Positions 49,401-59,073 of a DNA stretch of 64,000 bases are shown here, piece after piece. The DNA lies in the NCBI RefSeq assembly GCF_014898095.1, contig NZ_CP062946.1:2914001-2978000 (forward strand), written 5' to 3'. Source of the stretch: Thalassotalea sp. LPB0316 (GTDB lineage Bacteria; Pseudomonadota; Gammaproteobacteria; Enterobacterales; Alteromonadaceae). The notes under the pieces were generated by a model. That model saw only the letters and a program-made list of their open reading frames with translations, searched no databases and was not told the origin of the DNA. The position numbers were made by a program, and so were the translations under genes. The first letter of the stretch is position 1; each line of letters opens with the position of its first letter.

Positions 49401-49928
49401 CTTTGAGATACCCGCGGCCTCTTCAATAAACACCCTTAGCTCTTGCGGTTTCGACTCTATCAGCCGAGAAATAGTACCCTGTTCGATAATCGCGTAACTA
49501 CGCGGACCAAGGCCGGTGCCCAAAAATATGTCGGTAATATCTTTGCGACGGCATTTACTACCGTTTAAAAAGTAACTATTAATGCCCTCTCGATTCACCA
49601 CCCGACGAATAGAAATTTCATTGCGATCTGCAAGGTGTTGCGCCAGAGAATCTGAGACCGTGTTATCTGAATGCTCAAAAATCAATTCAACACTGGCTTG
49701 ACCAACGGGTTTGCGCGATGCTGCGCCATTAAATATGACATCGGTCATAGCATCGCCGCGCAAATTTTTTGCCGAGCTCTCGCCAAGTACCCAACGCACC
49801 GCATCAATAATATTTGACTTACCACAACCATTTGGCCCAACAATCGCGGTCATTTGCTGGACAAATGGCACTTTAGTTGGCTCGACAAACGATTTAAAAC
49901 CGGCAAGTTTTATTTGCTTGAGGCGCAT
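46431..49928 (-). CDS. smc: Chromosome segregation protein SMC
   Basis: Condensin ATPase of 1165 residues. Walker A GPNGCGKSNIIDAVRW is at the N-terminus, followed by a long Gln-rich coiled coil (about 170-500), a hinge (about 505-650) and a second coiled coil. The C-terminal head carries signature LSGGEKALTALSL and Walker B CMLDEVDAPLDD. The coiled coils are notably rich in Gln and Leu. An SMC rather than MukB system fits Alteromonadales. First gene of smc-zipA-ligA and divergent from cysZ. Confidence 0.98.
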   Translation of the reverse strand: MRLKQIKLAGFKSFVEPTKVPFVQQMTAIVGPNGCGKSNIIDAVRWVLGESSAKNLRGDAMTDVIFNGAASRKPVGQASVELIFEHSDNTVSDSLAQHLADRNEISIRRVVNREGINSYFLNGSKCRRKDITDIFLGTGLGPRSYAIIEQGTISRLIESKPQELRVFIEEAAGISKYKERRRDTENRIKHTRENLARLSDIRFELGQQIEKLDQQAQAAKRFRTLKSQERTFKAELALLRHQKYQAQAQAEQTKINQLQQQIEQLVLDQIAADNQISKIRTANSEQSQTLEALQSEKVRLSSQVVRLEQNIKHATSRLKVLSQERDKHQLRHQQLDEQLAKELSELSSLQQIIEKTSPLVEQSKADLGVLNDDISQLKQQSQDAQARYQAQAQKAQQQAVKKSSLQVNIEHAKTKQQQLLERQRQLTQKLQQEDSQQLNTLIEQEASLVEQLTALQTSRQQELTQHGEQTRLLRQNATNIEQSITQANWQISQLSQQAEKLSQSLAISDDDNSLDELLTNHQITLMGKLYQHIRVDETWLVAAEKVLAPYLEAQITADDITSLTDFDGQYNYQLLIKSSQPIPVKANSLASKIDGIEFFPWLISQLNHIQLVTRSSELSAQVNNLVDGDSLITPSGKWLSANFISVGQLQNTPDVLDKQHQLRQIDEQLTQLNQHLERLNDEHQAATQSCAQSDQQLNQIKQQLIDTDAQLNSAKQTLALNQQAYRHQLTLAEQAQEQLAQIDEQLIELEAQLSELIYSQDELQEQGDIDLNTLEQASKAVNDALNQKQQAFLELQQTHHEHKVTLETALTKQKSAQIHQLRLEEQLHGLSVQLQEVGFEQDNLTQPLSTDEQALTELQLQLHQLEEKLALQHQLLAGASEQIAKCEQDKKQIFSQIERDKESLNKLYINQQNYQLRAETALEAIPEHMSLSQIKANMPSHAKESLWQANINRLAQDISRLGAINLAAIDEFEAQLARKQYLDQQDSDLNQALETLEGAIAKIDRESRAKFKSTFEQVNHDLQQLFPKVFGGGSAYLELTGDDLLDTGVTIMARPPGKKNSTIHLLSGGEKALTALSLVFAIFRLNPAPFCMLDEVDAPLDDANVGRFCNLVREMSQTVQFIYISHNKIAMEMASQLTGVTMYEPGVSRMVAVDIDEAVAMAELS

Positions 49929-50094
49929 GTAATATTAAGAACCCAAGTTGATTTTATTATTGGAATTATCCCAGTACTTTATCAAACTTATATGTACTTT
50001 GTAACAAGTCTGCACTGTCGCATAAAATTTTATTCTTTATAATGACCTAAATCAGGAGTTTGGTTCAGATATCAAACAATTATTAGGAGTTTTC

Positions 50095-50859
50095 ATGGCA
50101 GTAGCACCTTACAAAAAACAAACAGCGACATCGGGGGCAGGATATTTCCTTGCAGGCTTTTCATTAATTCAATCTAAAGGAATTAAACGCTTTGTTTTGA
50201 TCCCGTTGCTAGTTAATCTGATTTTATTTTCCATCGCCTTTTATTTTGTCTTTCTCGAGCTCGATCACTATATTGCCCAACTAACCGGTTGGTTACCGGA
50301 AATGCTCAACTGGTTGAGTTTTATCATTTGGCCAATTGCTGTTATGACCGTGTTAGTCGTTTTTTCGTTTATTTTTAGCGCTGTAGCAAACTGGATTGCC
50401 GCACCTTTTAACGGCCTTTTGGCGGAAAAGATGGAGCTTATTTTAACCAATCAACCGATTGGAGGTGGCGGGTTAGCCGATGTTGTTAAGGATATCCCTC
50501 GTACCTTAAAGCGCGAATGGCGAAAGCTTATTTATTATATTCCACGCGCACTCGGCTTTTTAATTTTGTTAATGGTGCTGCCATTGATAGGTCAGATATT
50601 GTGGTTCTTGTTTGTTTCGTGGATGATGGCAGTTCAATATAAAGACTACGCTTTTGATAACCATAAAATTGCCTTTGAAGAAATGCGTAGAACGCTCAAT
50701 CAACACAAAGGTCTGAGCTTTAGTTTTGGTATTACTGTCGCCGTATTTGCGATGATCCCTGTCTTGAACCTAATTGTCATGCCGGTTGCCATTTGCGGCG
50801 CAACAGCCCTCTGGGTTGATAATTATCGAGCAGATTATCTTCATGGCAACTACGAATAA
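50095..50859 (+). CDS. cysZ: CysZ, sulfate transport/EI24-domain membrane protein
   Basis: A 254-residue inner-membrane protein of the CysZ family, linked to sulfate uptake for cysteine synthesis. Segments AGYFLAGFSLIQSKGIKRFVLIPLLVN, NWIAAPFNGLLAEKMEL and SWMMAVQYKDYAFDNHKIAF are family signatures; about four hydrophobic regions are seen. AGGAG precedes the ATG. It is divergent from smc, and the same pairing occurs in many gammaproteobacteria. Confidence 0.93.
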   Translation: MAVAPYKKQTATSGAGYFLAGFSLIQSKGIKRFVLIPLLVNLILFSIAFYFVFLELDHYIAQLTGWLPEMLNWLSFIIWPIAVMTVLVVFSFIFSAVANWIAAPFNGLLAEKMELILTNQPIGGGGLADVVKDIPRTLKREWRKLIYYIPRALGFLILLMVLPLIGQILWFLFVSWMMAVQYKDYAFDNHKIAFEEMRRTLNQHKGLSFSFGITVAVFAMIPVLNLIVMPVAICGATALWVDNYRADYLHGNYE

Positions 50860-50921
50860 GTTGACCGAACAAACCATTGATCATACATTGTCGGCTAAAG
50901 AAGTATTTTTAGGGATAAAGC

Positions 50922-51251
50922 ATGAAAAATTTAGCGAGCACATTAGCGATTTTAACCAGCTTATATGTGCACTGTGCATTTGCACAAGGGACGACAATTG
51001 AACTCCCGCTGATGGAAGATGCGCGTGTATTCTACCAAGATACAGCAAAGCTTCCCTATGTTGCTAACTTTTACACGCGCTCGTCACAACAAGAAATTGT
51101 TGCATTTTATCGCGATAGCTTAGGTGAAGTAACCAGCCAGGAAACTAAGCGCGGTCGTTTAACCTTGCACTTTGCTAATGCCGATGTTCAATATCGCGTA
51201 GTCATTTCTCAGCAAAACAATATGCGCCAAGTCGATATTATTGCTCAGTAA
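50922..51251 (+). CDS. Small exported protein, unknown
   Basis: A 109-residue protein with a signal peptide (about 1-21, ending HCAFAQG). The mature part, with ARVFYQDTAKLPYVANFYTRSSQQEIVAFYRDSLGE, resembles short conserved periplasmic proteins of Alteromonadales whose role is unknown to me. AGGGAT precedes the ATG. It lies 62 bases after cysZ and may share its transcript. A bidirectional terminator follows. Confidence 0.7.
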   Translation: MKNLASTLAILTSLYVHCAFAQGTTIELPLMEDARVFYQDTAKLPYVANFYTRSSQQEIVAFYRDSLGEVTSQETKRGRLTLHFANADVQYRVVISQQNNMRQVDIIAQ

Positions 51252-51283
51252 ACTTAGTTGTTTAGTGGTAAAAGCAGTAACAA

Positions 51284-51310
51284 AAAAGCCAAGTCAACGA
51301 CTTGGCTTTT
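51284..51310. terminator. Bidirectional terminator between convergent genes
   Basis: Perfect 12-bp stem AAAAGCCAAGTC / GACTTGGCTTTT with an AAC loop. Four T residues end the plus strand and six the minus strand. It serves both the small exported protein gene and efpL. Confidence 0.92.
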
Positions 51311-51336
51311 CCATACTTAATGGGTGAATAAATAAA

Positions 51337-51909
51337 TTATTTATCACCACGGCCCATAAACTTTGATTCTGCAGTGTTCACTTTAATCACATCACCGGTT
51401 GAAATATGCTCAGGTACTTGCACGGTTAAACCGGTTGATAACACAGCCGGTTTAGTACGCGAGGTTGCCGATGCGCCTTTAATTGACGGATCGGTTTCAA
51501 CAACTTCTAGCTCAACGCTTGATGGCAATTCAAGTGCAACCGCGCTACCGTCAATAATGATGACTTGAATACCGGTTGTTTCTTCATTGATAAACAATAA
51601 CTCGTCGGCAATTGCCTCTTTATTTAAGTTATAGGGGGTGTAATCTTCGTTATCCATAAAGACATATTCATCGCCATCAATGTATGAAAACATCACATCA
51701 CGACGGGTTAAGTCAGCTAATTTAAGCATGTCGACGTCTTTAAAGGTTTCGTCAATTTTAGCGCCTGTGACGACATCGTACATTCTCATACGGTATAGGC
51801 TACCACCTGCTCGGCCTTGCGGCACGGAGCGACTAATATCCTTGATCATAACCACTGAGCCATTGTGCTCAATTGCGGTATTCTTTTTTACTTCACTTGC
51901 CTTTGGCAT
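51337..51909 (-). CDS. efpL: EF-P-like translation factor EfpL (YeiP)
   Basis: Elongation factor P paralogue of 190 residues that relieves ribosome stalling. Three beta-barrel domains; [34 protein letters not shown] is the conserved C-terminal part. The tip loop reads [15 protein letters not shown], with Arg where EF-P carries a modifiable Lys, which marks it as EfpL/YeiP rather than EF-P. GAGGAA supports the ATG. It follows miaE by 17 bases; both genes act on translation. Confidence 0.93.
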   Translation of the reverse strand: MPKASEVKKNTAIEHNGSVVMIKDISRSVPQGRAGGSLYRMRMYDVVTGAKIDETFKDVDMLKLADLTRRDVMFSYIDGDEYVFMDNEDYTPYNLNKEAIADELLFINEETTGIQVIIIDGSAVALELPSSVELEVVETDPSIKGASATSRTKPAVLSTGLTVQVPEHISTGDVIKVNTAESKFMGRGDK

Positions 51910-51926
51910 GTTATTTCCTCTAACGA

Positions 51927-52685
51927 TTATTCTGGCGCACCACTGTGAAACTTAAAATCACGATCTGGGGTGCTAATTAGTTGTGCTTCTAACTGACCGA
52001 AGTAGTTTACTCTTGCTGAAATATCGCCACCGGCTATTTGCTCGGCAAGCGCTAAATAATCTTGATAATGACGCGCTTCACTGCGTAGCAATGAGACATA
52101 GAAATTGTTCAGCTCATCATCCAAATACGGCGCTAATTTAGCAAAACGCTCACACGATCTCGCCTCAATATATGCGCCAATAATTAATTTATCAATTAAG
52201 GTATTTGGCTCATAGCTAGTAACGTGACGTATCAGGCCTTTGGCGTAGCGACTTGGCGTAATGGAATAATACTCAATACCGCGATTATCCATAATTTCTA
52301 ATACTTGATAAAAATGGTGTAACTCTTCTTTGATGAGTAAAACCATTTTATCAATCAAATCTTGGCCATACGGCGAATCGCTTTTAGGGATGATCTGCTT
52401 CGATAATTTATTTTTATTGGCTAAATCTGCAAGAGAGCCTTGCTTTTTATAAATAAATTGTTCGTACGGCGCCAACCACTCGAGTAAGGCATCGCCGCTT
52501 TCTTTATCAACGGCATACTTGCGAATTAAGTACATAGCCGTTTGCGCAGCTTTTAACTCACAGATCATATGATCAATGAGCAGCACTTCTAAATTTTCTG
52601 GCTGTTTTGCTTTTTCTATCCAAGCATCAGGCGTTTCACATTGAAGAAACTGCTGAATTGGCTCAAGTAAACGTTGGTGTGACAT
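51927..52685 (-). CDS. miaE: tRNA 2-methylthio-N6-isopentenyladenosine hydroxylase
   Basis: Diiron monooxygenase of 252 residues that hydroxylates the modified A37 of tRNAs. The four-helix ferritin-like bundle shows metal-ligand Glu and His motifs: [39 protein letters not shown] and [10 protein letters not shown]. It lies upstream of efpL in one probable operon. Confidence 0.95.
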   Translation of the reverse strand: MSHQRLLEPIQQFLQCETPDAWIEKAKQPENLEVLLIDHMICELKAAQTAMYLIRKYAVDKESGDALLEWLAPYEQFIYKKQGSLADLANKNKLSKQIIPKSDSPYGQDLIDKMVLLIKEELHHFYQVLEIMDNRGIEYYSITPSRYAKGLIRHVTSYEPNTLIDKLIIGAYIEARSCERFAKLAPYLDDELNNFYVSLLRSEARHYQDYLALAEQIAGGDISARVNYFGQLEAQLISTPDRDFKFHSGAPE

Positions 52686-52785
52686 ACAATGACTACGATT
52701 TTTTAAATTGCCGCTATTTTAAAAGGCAAAGCACAAGCTTTCTAGTGTAAAATGAGTTTTATCCGATCTACATCAGTAAAGCCCG

Positions 52786-53061
52786 ATGAATAAAGACGTT
52801 AAAAAACTGCTCAATGAACATCAACAACTGATCCACAGTGAATCCAAAAAGGTGACTTCGCACGTACAAAGAGACGATGGTGACTGGTTTGTTAACACTC
52901 TAATGCTCGAAGGAGTTGATTCGCCGTTTAAGTATAAGCGCAAGCAGCCTTATCGATCGCTTAAAGGTTCACGGGTTAATTTAACTTATTATCGAGCGAC
53001 AGAAGTAATCGCTGGTTTTGAGATGGAATACATGAAGGTTGTTAGAGTAAAAACCTTATAA
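52786..53061 (+). CDS. Small conserved-looking hypothetical protein
   Basis: A 91-residue cytoplasmic protein, basic, without hydrophobic segments. It has an N-terminal helix (KKLLNEHQQLIHSESKKVTSHVQ) and a beta-rich rest (FVNTLMLEGVDSPFKYKRKQPYRSLKGSRVNLTYYRAT). I do not recognise it. It is divergent from miaE and lies 186 bases before the Yip1 gene. The Shine-Dalgarno is weak. Confidence 0.65.
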   Translation: MNKDVKKLLNEHQQLIHSESKKVTSHVQRDDGDWFVNTLMLEGVDSPFKYKRKQPYRSLKGSRVNLTYYRATEVIAGFEMEYMKVVRVKTL

Positions 53062-53247
53062 ATAGTACGTTTTTTAATCAATCTTTTGATTTAGAGCATC
53101 TTTTTTGATTATTTTGCAACCAAGTCTTGACGAATTAATCACCATACTTCATAAATTAAATAACGACGATAAAAAAAATAAATGTCGTTTGACGGGCAAA
53201 TAAAAATCTATTTTGCCAATTATGGGGAATTGTATGAGGAAGGTATT

Positions 53248-53844
53248 ATGTTACTAAATCACATCTGGGGCTTATATGCTCATCCTAAAGAAGAATGGCA
53301 CACAATAGAAAAACGTCATGAAAGTTTGACGTACTCGCTAACGCACATCTTAGTTGTCGCGTTGATTCCTTCAATCTGTGGTTATTATGCCGCAGCGCAT
53401 ATCGGTTGGTCTATCGGCGCAAACGATACCATTAAATTAACAGAGCAAAGCGCTGCCTATATGGCGGTGGGTATGTACGGCGCATTAATTGCCGGAGTAT
53501 TCGCGCTTGCTTATTTAATCCACTGGATGGCAAAAACATTTGACGCTAAGCCAGACTTTGTACAATCGCTTGAGCTTGCAGCTTACACGGCCACACCATT
53601 GTTAATGGTTGGTGTGGCGGCGCTATACCCAGTGCTATGGTTTGTCGCTTGTGCCGGCATACTCGCAACTTGTTATTCAGTTTACTTACTGTATTCAGGC
53701 GTGCCGATTATGATGAATATCCCTGAAGAAAAAGGCTTTATCTACTCGAGCTCTGTTGTTACTTGCGGTTTAGTATTACTAGTAGGCATTATGGCAAGTA
53801 CTGTTATTTTATGGAGCTTGGGCTTTGGTCCGGTATTTACTTAG
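53248..53844 (+). CDS. Yip1-domain inner-membrane protein
   Basis: A 198-residue protein with five hydrophobic helices. The Yip1-like opening is HIWGLYAHPKEEWHTIEKR, and helices begin near YSLTHILVVALIPSICGYYAA. Conserved Pro and aromatic residues lie in AYTATPLLMVG. Role unknown in bacteria. The ATG at 53248 has an excellent GAGGAAGG five bases upstream, so I reject the longer frame from 53182. Followed by a bidirectional terminator shared with purF. Confidence 0.88.
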   Translation: MLLNHIWGLYAHPKEEWHTIEKRHESLTYSLTHILVVALIPSICGYYAAAHIGWSIGANDTIKLTEQSAAYMAVGMYGALIAGVFALAYLIHWMAKTFDAKPDFVQSLELAAYTATPLLMVGVAALYPVLWFVACAGILATCYSVYLLYSGVPIMMNIPEEKGFIYSSSVVTCGLVLLVGIMASTVILWSLGFGPVFT

Positions 53845-53891
53845 CAGGTAAACGCATTAAATCTCCCTGTTTTGTTGATTGTTGAAAATGC

Positions 53892-53917
53892 AAAGGGCGC
53901 TAAATATAGCGCCCTTT
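53892..53917. terminator. Terminator between the Yip1 gene and purF
   Basis: AAAGGGCGCTA / TAGCGCCCTTT with an AATA loop. Five T residues end the plus strand. It may also stop minus-strand transcription from purF. Confidence 0.88.
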
Positions 53918-53936
53918 TTATTAGATTAATTTAAGG

Positions 53937-55457
53937 TTATGAACCTTCACCTTCGTTGTGCATATCAATGACTGATTCAGCATTTTTATCGGTTTGCTCT
54001 TTAGATTCATCGTTGCGCGCAGCATCCAACTTCTCTAAATAACCTTGGTCGATATCATTAGTAATGTACTGACCGGTAAACACCGATGATTCAAAATGTT
54101 TCACTTCAGGGTTGGCAAAACCTACCGCGGCAGTTAAGTCTTCAATTGATTGATAAATCAATTTGTCTGCACCAATTAATTGACATATATCTTCGAGTTC
54201 ACGACCGTGAGCAATTAATTCGTTAGCACTTGGCATATCGATACCATAAACGTTCGGGAAGCGAACTTCCGGCGCTGCTGAAGCAAAATAAACTTTCTTG
54301 GCGCCAGATTGACGAGCCATCTCAATAATTTGCTCTGATGTTGTACCGCGAACAATTGAGTCATCAACAAGTAAAACGTTTTTGCCTTTAAATTCAGAAC
54401 TAATAGCATTTAGCTTACGACGAACCGATTTTTTGCGCTCTGCTTGACCCGGCATAATAAACGTACGGCCAATATAGCGATTTTTAACGAAGCCTTGGCG
54501 GTAAGGGATATTCAACTGCTGAGCGATTTCTAACGCAATGTCACATGACGTTTCTGGAATTGGGATCACGACATCAATATCGATGTCTTCCCATTCGCGA
54601 GCAATTTTATCGCCCAAGCGCTTACCCATTTCTACGCGTGATTGATATACCGACATTTTATCGATAGTCGAATCAGGGCGAGCAAAATAAACGAATTCAA
54701 ATAGACACGGACTATAAACTGGATTTTGCGCACATTGTTTTGAGTGAATATGGCCATCTTCTGAGAAGTAAATCGCCTCGCCTGGTGCAACATCGCGAAC
54801 AAATTCAAAATCACAAGCGTCAAGCGCTACTGACTCTGAAGCCACCATGTATTCTACACCCGTTTCAGTTTCACGTTTACCGAACACTAATGGACGAATG
54901 CCATTTGGATCGCGAAATGCAACCATACCGTGACCGATAATTAAGGCAACAGTAGCATAACCACCACGAATACGGTTGTGAACATTTTCAATGGCCGTGA
55001 AAATGTTATCTGGTGTTAAAGACAAGGCATCTACTTGATGTAGTTCATGACCTAAAATGTTTAACAGCAACTCTGAATCAGATGTCGTATTGACATGGCG
55101 TTTTGCCGTAGTAAATAACCACTCTTTTAACTCACTGGCATTGGTTAAATTACCATTGTGTGCCAATGAAATACCAAAAGGCGAGTTGGCATAAAATGGC
55201 TGAGCTTCAGATGAGCTTGATGTACCCGCCGTTGGGTAACGAACATGGCCGATACCAATGTTGCCCTGCAAGCGCAACATATGGCGCGTGTGAAAGACAT
55301 CTTTAACTAAACCGTTGGCTTTTCTTAGCCTAAACATGTTGTCGCTAATGGTAACAATACCCGCCGCGTCTTGGCCACGGTGTTGTAACACCGTTAATCC
55401 ATCATATAAAGATTGACTTACTGGTGTTTGACCAACAATACCAACAATACCACACAT
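53937..55457 (-). CDS. purF: Amidophosphoribosyltransferase
   Basis: First committed enzyme of purine synthesis, 506 residues. Cys2 in MCGIVGIVG is the N-terminal nucleophile of the glutaminase domain. GHVRYPTAG and HNGNLTN are in the same domain, and the phosphoribosyl domain carries the PRPP loop [17 protein letters not shown]. The C-terminal tail is acidic. It lies 24 bases after cvpA, the classic pairing. No PurR-like box was evident upstream of cvpA. Confidence 0.98.
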   Translation of the reverse strand: MCGIVGIVGQTPVSQSLYDGLTVLQHRGQDAAGIVTISDNMFRLRKANGLVKDVFHTRHMLRLQGNIGIGHVRYPTAGTSSSSEAQPFYANSPFGISLAHNGNLTNASELKEWLFTTAKRHVNTTSDSELLLNILGHELHQVDALSLTPDNIFTAIENVHNRIRGGYATVALIIGHGMVAFRDPNGIRPLVFGKRETETGVEYMVASESVALDACDFEFVRDVAPGEAIYFSEDGHIHSKQCAQNPVYSPCLFEFVYFARPDSTIDKMSVYQSRVEMGKRLGDKIAREWEDIDIDVVIPIPETSCDIALEIAQQLNIPYRQGFVKNRYIGRTFIMPGQAERKKSVRRKLNAISSEFKGKNVLLVDDSIVRGTTSEQIIEMARQSGAKKVYFASAAPEVRFPNVYGIDMPSANELIAHGRELEDICQLIGADKLIYQSIEDLTAAVGFANPEVKHFESSVFTGQYITNDIDQGYLEKLDAARNDESKEQTDKNAESVIDMHNEGEGS

Positions 55458-55481
55458 GACATTTCTCTCCGCCGAACCCTA

Positions 55482-55964
55482 CTAGGATAAAAAACTTGAT
55501 GTTTGCTTCAAATATTCAAAAAACCACTCAATAACTAAATCAAACTCTGGGATCAATTGTGACGACTGCCACCAATCGGTATTGCTTGCTGGGGTAAAGG
55601 CATCCATAAAAAACAACACAGCACTCGAAATTAGTACACCGCGAAGCGCACCAAAGACCAAGCCTAATATTCTATCTGTTCCAGAAAGGCCTGTTTTCGT
55701 GACAAGCTCGCCAATGAGATAGTTTATTAGAGCGCCGAGAATAAGGGTTGTTATAAAGAGGATGGCTATAGCCGCTGCATTGCGCAACAAAGGATCTGAG
55801 ATGTTAGTTAAAAGAGTCGCTAAGTTTGAATAGAATTGACTTGCAATAAAAAATGCCGACGCCCATATAATGAGAGATATCGCTTCTTTGACAAAGCCCC
55901 TCACTAAGCTAATTAGCGTTGATATGCCAATCACCGCCAAGATGGCATAATCTATCCAAACCAT
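55482..55964 (-). CDS. cvpA: CvpA family membrane protein
   Basis: A 160-residue inner-membrane protein with four helices, beginning [26 protein letters not shown], the family signature. Genetically required for colicin V production in E. coli and for envelope stress tolerance in others. Upstream of purF and 72 bases after the SPOR protein gene. Confidence 0.95.
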   Translation of the reverse strand: MVWIDYAILAVIGISTLISLVRGFVKEAISLIIWASAFFIASQFYSNLATLLTNISDPLLRNAAAIAILFITTLILGALINYLIGELVTKTGLSGTDRILGLVFGALRGVLISSAVLFFMDAFTPASNTDWWQSSQLIPEFDLVIEWFFEYLKQTSSFLS

Positions 55965-56036
55965 AAATCGAATAATCTCGTTACTTATGAGGCGCGCATT
56001 CTATCAGAACGCCACTGCTAAACCTAACCTTTTTTG

Positions 56037-56666
56037 TTATTTTGTTGGGCTGTATTTGGCAATTTTTCCTGTCACATTTGCAATTTTAGCTAATTCAGGA
56101 ATTTGTTTTTCTAAATTTGATTTGTTGATATCCGGCCCGACGAACACTTTGGTTAAGGTTCTATTTTTAGTTTTAACCGGTTTAGTAAACACGACGTAGC
56201 CAGCGTTGGTCAGCTTTTTTACTAACTCATCGACATTTTTTTTCTTGCTAAAACTACCTAACTGGATAACCCAGGCGTCGCCGGTAACATTTTGCTTGAT
56301 GGGCTCAACACTTTGCTCTACTTTTGGCTCAGCACCGAGTTGCTCAGGCTTTGCCATCGTAGTGATAGTCAATGTCTCACTTGCTTGTATCGTTTGATTT
56401 GTATCACTTGAGTTTTGAGGCAACTCGGGCTCATCATCTAGCGCTTGTTCATCTTCAACCACTTCAGGATTATCAATGATATTGAGCTTTTGTTCAGGAA
56501 ATTCTTTTGGTGTTGTGACATTTTCAACCTTTGGCGGTTGTGGAATCACATCAAACTGCTCTTGATAGGTTTTCTTTTTGCCGTCTAACAAATCAGGTAA
56601 AAATATAATGGCTGCCGCTGCAACAATTACCGTACCAACAATACGATTTTGAAATGGTGTAGACAA
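56037..56666 (-). CDS. dedD: DedD-like SPOR-domain protein
   Basis: Septal protein of 209 residues. An N-terminal helix (about 8-25, GTVIVAAAAIIFLPDLL) and KKKTYQEQFDVIP are followed by an acidic, Pro-rich linker. A C-terminal SPOR domain (about 130-205, AWVIQLGSFSKKKNVDELVKKL region) binds denuded peptidoglycan at the division site. It lies between folC (nine bases) and cvpA, the conserved order. Confidence 0.93.
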   Translation of the reverse strand: MSTPFQNRIVGTVIVAAAAIIFLPDLLDGKKKTYQEQFDVIPQPPKVENVTTPKEFPEQKLNIIDNPEVVEDEQALDDEPELPQNSSDTNQTIQASETLTITTMAKPEQLGAEPKVEQSVEPIKQNVTGDAWVIQLGSFSKKKNVDELVKKLTNAGYVVFTKPVKTKNRTLTKVFVGPDINKSNLEKQIPELAKIANVTGKIAKYSPTK

Positions 56667-56675
56667 AAAAAACTC

Positions 56676-57935
56676 CTAAACATATAACTTGCGAACTTCT
56701 GCTACGGTAAAAAATGATCCAAAAACTAAAATCAAATCATTGTCTTCCGCTGTTTGTAATGCCATTTTAAATGCCTGTTCGACATTGTCAAAACAATTAA
56801 CGTTTTGCGCCCTATCAGATAATGTTGCGGCCAGTTCACGTGCTTGTGCACCTCTTGGAACCGCTAGATTAGTTAAATACCAGTGAGCGATGTGTTCTTC
56901 AAACAAGGATAACGTACCTTGAATATCTTTGTCCTTGAGCATACCCACCACGCAGTGTAGCTGATTAAACTGATAGCGCGATAATGCGGCAACTAAATGA
57001 CGAGCTGCATGAGGGTTATGAGCAACATCAAGCAGTACCTGGGGGTGTTGTGCGACTAATTCAGTGCGGCCAACAACCTGAGTTTGACTTATCACTTGAT
57101 TGATAAAATCTTCATCGAGCGACAATTCAAGGTGCCTTAGCACCGTTATAGCGGTGGCAACGTTATCAAGCGGAATATTGGGTAAAGTAAGATGGTTAAA
57201 AGTGCATGCTTTAGTTTGATATTGCCAAGCTTGTTGATTAACTTCTACGTTAAAATCCTGACCGCGATAAAGCGCTTTTGCACCGATTGACGCAGCGTGC
57301 TCAACAATAGAATGAATTTTGCGCGGCTCCCCTACCACTGCAATCTTATCGCCTCGCATAATACCGGCTTTTTCAAAGCCTATTAGCTCTTTAGTATTCC
57401 CCAAAAATGCTTGGTGATCTAAATCGATACTGGTGATAACGGCAATATCGGCATCAATAATATTAGTTGCATCTAATCGCCCACCTAACCCTACTTCTAA
57501 GATCACGATATCAGGCTCGATTTCTTGGCAAATCATTAACGCCGCTAATGTCGTGTACTCATAATAAGTCAATGAAATATCACCACGAGCTTGTTCGATG
57601 CGCTCAAAGGCTTGAATTAGCGGGGCATCATCAATATCAGCTTTATCAATTCGCAACCTTTCATTAAAGCGCTCAATGTGAGGGGATGAATAAACAGCTA
57701 CGCGTTTGCCTTTTGCCAATAGCGCATTTTCGAGAAAAGCACAGGTCGTGCCTTTTCCGTTAGTGCCAGCAACCGTTATCACCGTAGATGCGCCCAACGA
57801 TATTGCTAAACGTTCGGCGACTTGATTAATACGCGTTAGGCCAAGGTCGATTTCTTGGCTGTGAATAGATTCTAAATAAGAAAGCCAATTATCAAGTGAG
57901 GCATTTGATAATTGGCTTGGTAATGGTTTGGTCAT
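56676..57935 (-). CDS. folC: Bifunctional dihydrofolate/folylpolyglutamate synthase
   Basis: Adds glutamate to dihydropteroate and folates, 419 residues. P-loop VAGTNGKGTTCAFLENALL near residue 50, SSPHIERFNERLRI, EVGLGGRLDATNI and the C-terminal DVAHNPHAARHL are Mur-ligase-family landmarks. Its ATG directly abuts the accD stop codon. Confidence 0.97.
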   Translation of the reverse strand: MTKPLPSQLSNASLDNWLSYLESIHSQEIDLGLTRINQVAERLAISLGASTVITVAGTNGKGTTCAFLENALLAKGKRVAVYSSPHIERFNERLRIDKADIDDAPLIQAFERIEQARGDISLTYYEYTTLAALMICQEIEPDIVILEVGLGGRLDATNIIDADIAVITSIDLDHQAFLGNTKELIGFEKAGIMRGDKIAVVGEPRKIHSIVEHAASIGAKALYRGQDFNVEVNQQAWQYQTKACTFNHLTLPNIPLDNVATAITVLRHLELSLDEDFINQVISQTQVVGRTELVAQHPQVLLDVAHNPHAARHLVAALSRYQFNQLHCVVGMLKDKDIQGTLSLFEEHIAHWYLTNLAVPRGAQARELAATLSDRAQNVNCFDNVEQAFKMALQTAEDNDLILVFGSFFTVAEVRKLYV

Positions 57936-58796
57936 TTATTCTCTGATCGGCGACGGTTGGCCAGTAAGCTTTGCCAATAAACGCGCTAAAGTATCACGCA
58001 TTTGACGACGATCGACAATCATATCAATCGCACCTTTTTCTAATAGAAACTCACTGCGCTGAAAGCCTTCTGGTAATTTTTCACGAACCGTTTGCTCGAT
58101 AACACGAGGACCAGCAAAACCAATAAGTGCTTTTGGCTCAGCAACGTTAATATCACCCAGCATAGCTAAACTTGCTGAAACACCGCCCATTGTTGGATCG
58201 GTTAATACGGAAATATACGGCAAGCCTTTTTCGCTCATTTTCGCTAGTGCCGCACTTGTTTTAGCCATTTGCATCAACGACATCAGCGCTTCTTGCATAC
58301 GTGCACCACCACTTGCTGAAAAGCAAACTAATGGCAAATTATGCTCTAAACACACTTCGACTGCAGCGACAAAACGCGCGCCAACGACAGAGGCCATTGA
58401 ACCACCTAAAAAGGCAAATTCAAATGATGCCGCAACAACAGGCATTCCGTGCAATTCACCACGCATTACCACGAGTGCATCTTTCTCACCTGACACTTTT
58501 TGTGCCGAGCTGATACGATCTTTATATTTTTTAGAGTCCTTAAACTTTAATACGTCTTTTGGCTCGAATTGCTCACCGATTTCTTGACGGTTATTGGCAT
58601 CTAAAAATGTTTCAAGGCGTTTACGAGCACTAATGCGCATATGGTGATCACATTTCGGACACACACTCATCGCTCTTTCTAGCTCAACTTTGTATAGCAT
58701 CGCATTACATGATGTACACTTAGTCCAAACACCTTCGGGAATATTACTTTTTTGTGTAGTTTTAGCTTTTGGGAGAATCTTTTCTATCCAGCTCAT
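57936..58796 (-). CDS. accD: Acetyl-CoA carboxylase carboxyltransferase subunit beta
   Basis: Fatty-acid synthesis enzyme subunit, 286 residues. The N-terminal four-cysteine zinc ribbon is visible (CTSC near 27 and CPKC near 46). The crotonase-fold domain follows with [26 protein letters not shown] and [12 protein letters not shown]. Upstream of folC. The 277-base gap between truA and accD contains no ORF. Confidence 0.98.
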   Translation of the reverse strand: MSWIEKILPKAKTTQKSNIPEGVWTKCTSCNAMLYKVELERAMSVCPKCDHHMRISARKRLETFLDANNRQEIGEQFEPKDVLKFKDSKKYKDRISSAQKVSGEKDALVVMRGELHGMPVVAASFEFAFLGGSMASVVGARFVAAVEVCLEHNLPLVCFSASGGARMQEALMSLMQMAKTSAALAKMSEKGLPYISVLTDPTMGGVSASLAMLGDINVAEPKALIGFAGPRVIEQTVREKLPEGFQRSEFLLEKGAIDMIVDRRQMRDTLARLLAKLTGQPSPIRE

Positions 58797-59073
58797 AATT
58801 CTTTTTAGCCTATTGCAATAAAATACGATTGATGATGTCTGCTTTTTTGTTTATACCCAATGAGTATATTTAATCATCAACCAGATAAAACAGTATACAT
58901 AACCGTGAATTAAACCATAGATAGCGAGTAATCAGTTACAAAAAACTGGTCTGTTTTGTTCTTTATTCAACAAATGATGCCTTGATGCGAGCTCAAGTTA
59001 CCTCAAAGTCAACGAGCCACCGATTGTAGATTTCAAACACAACCTAAGTCACTCCATCCAAGCAGTCTAGAGT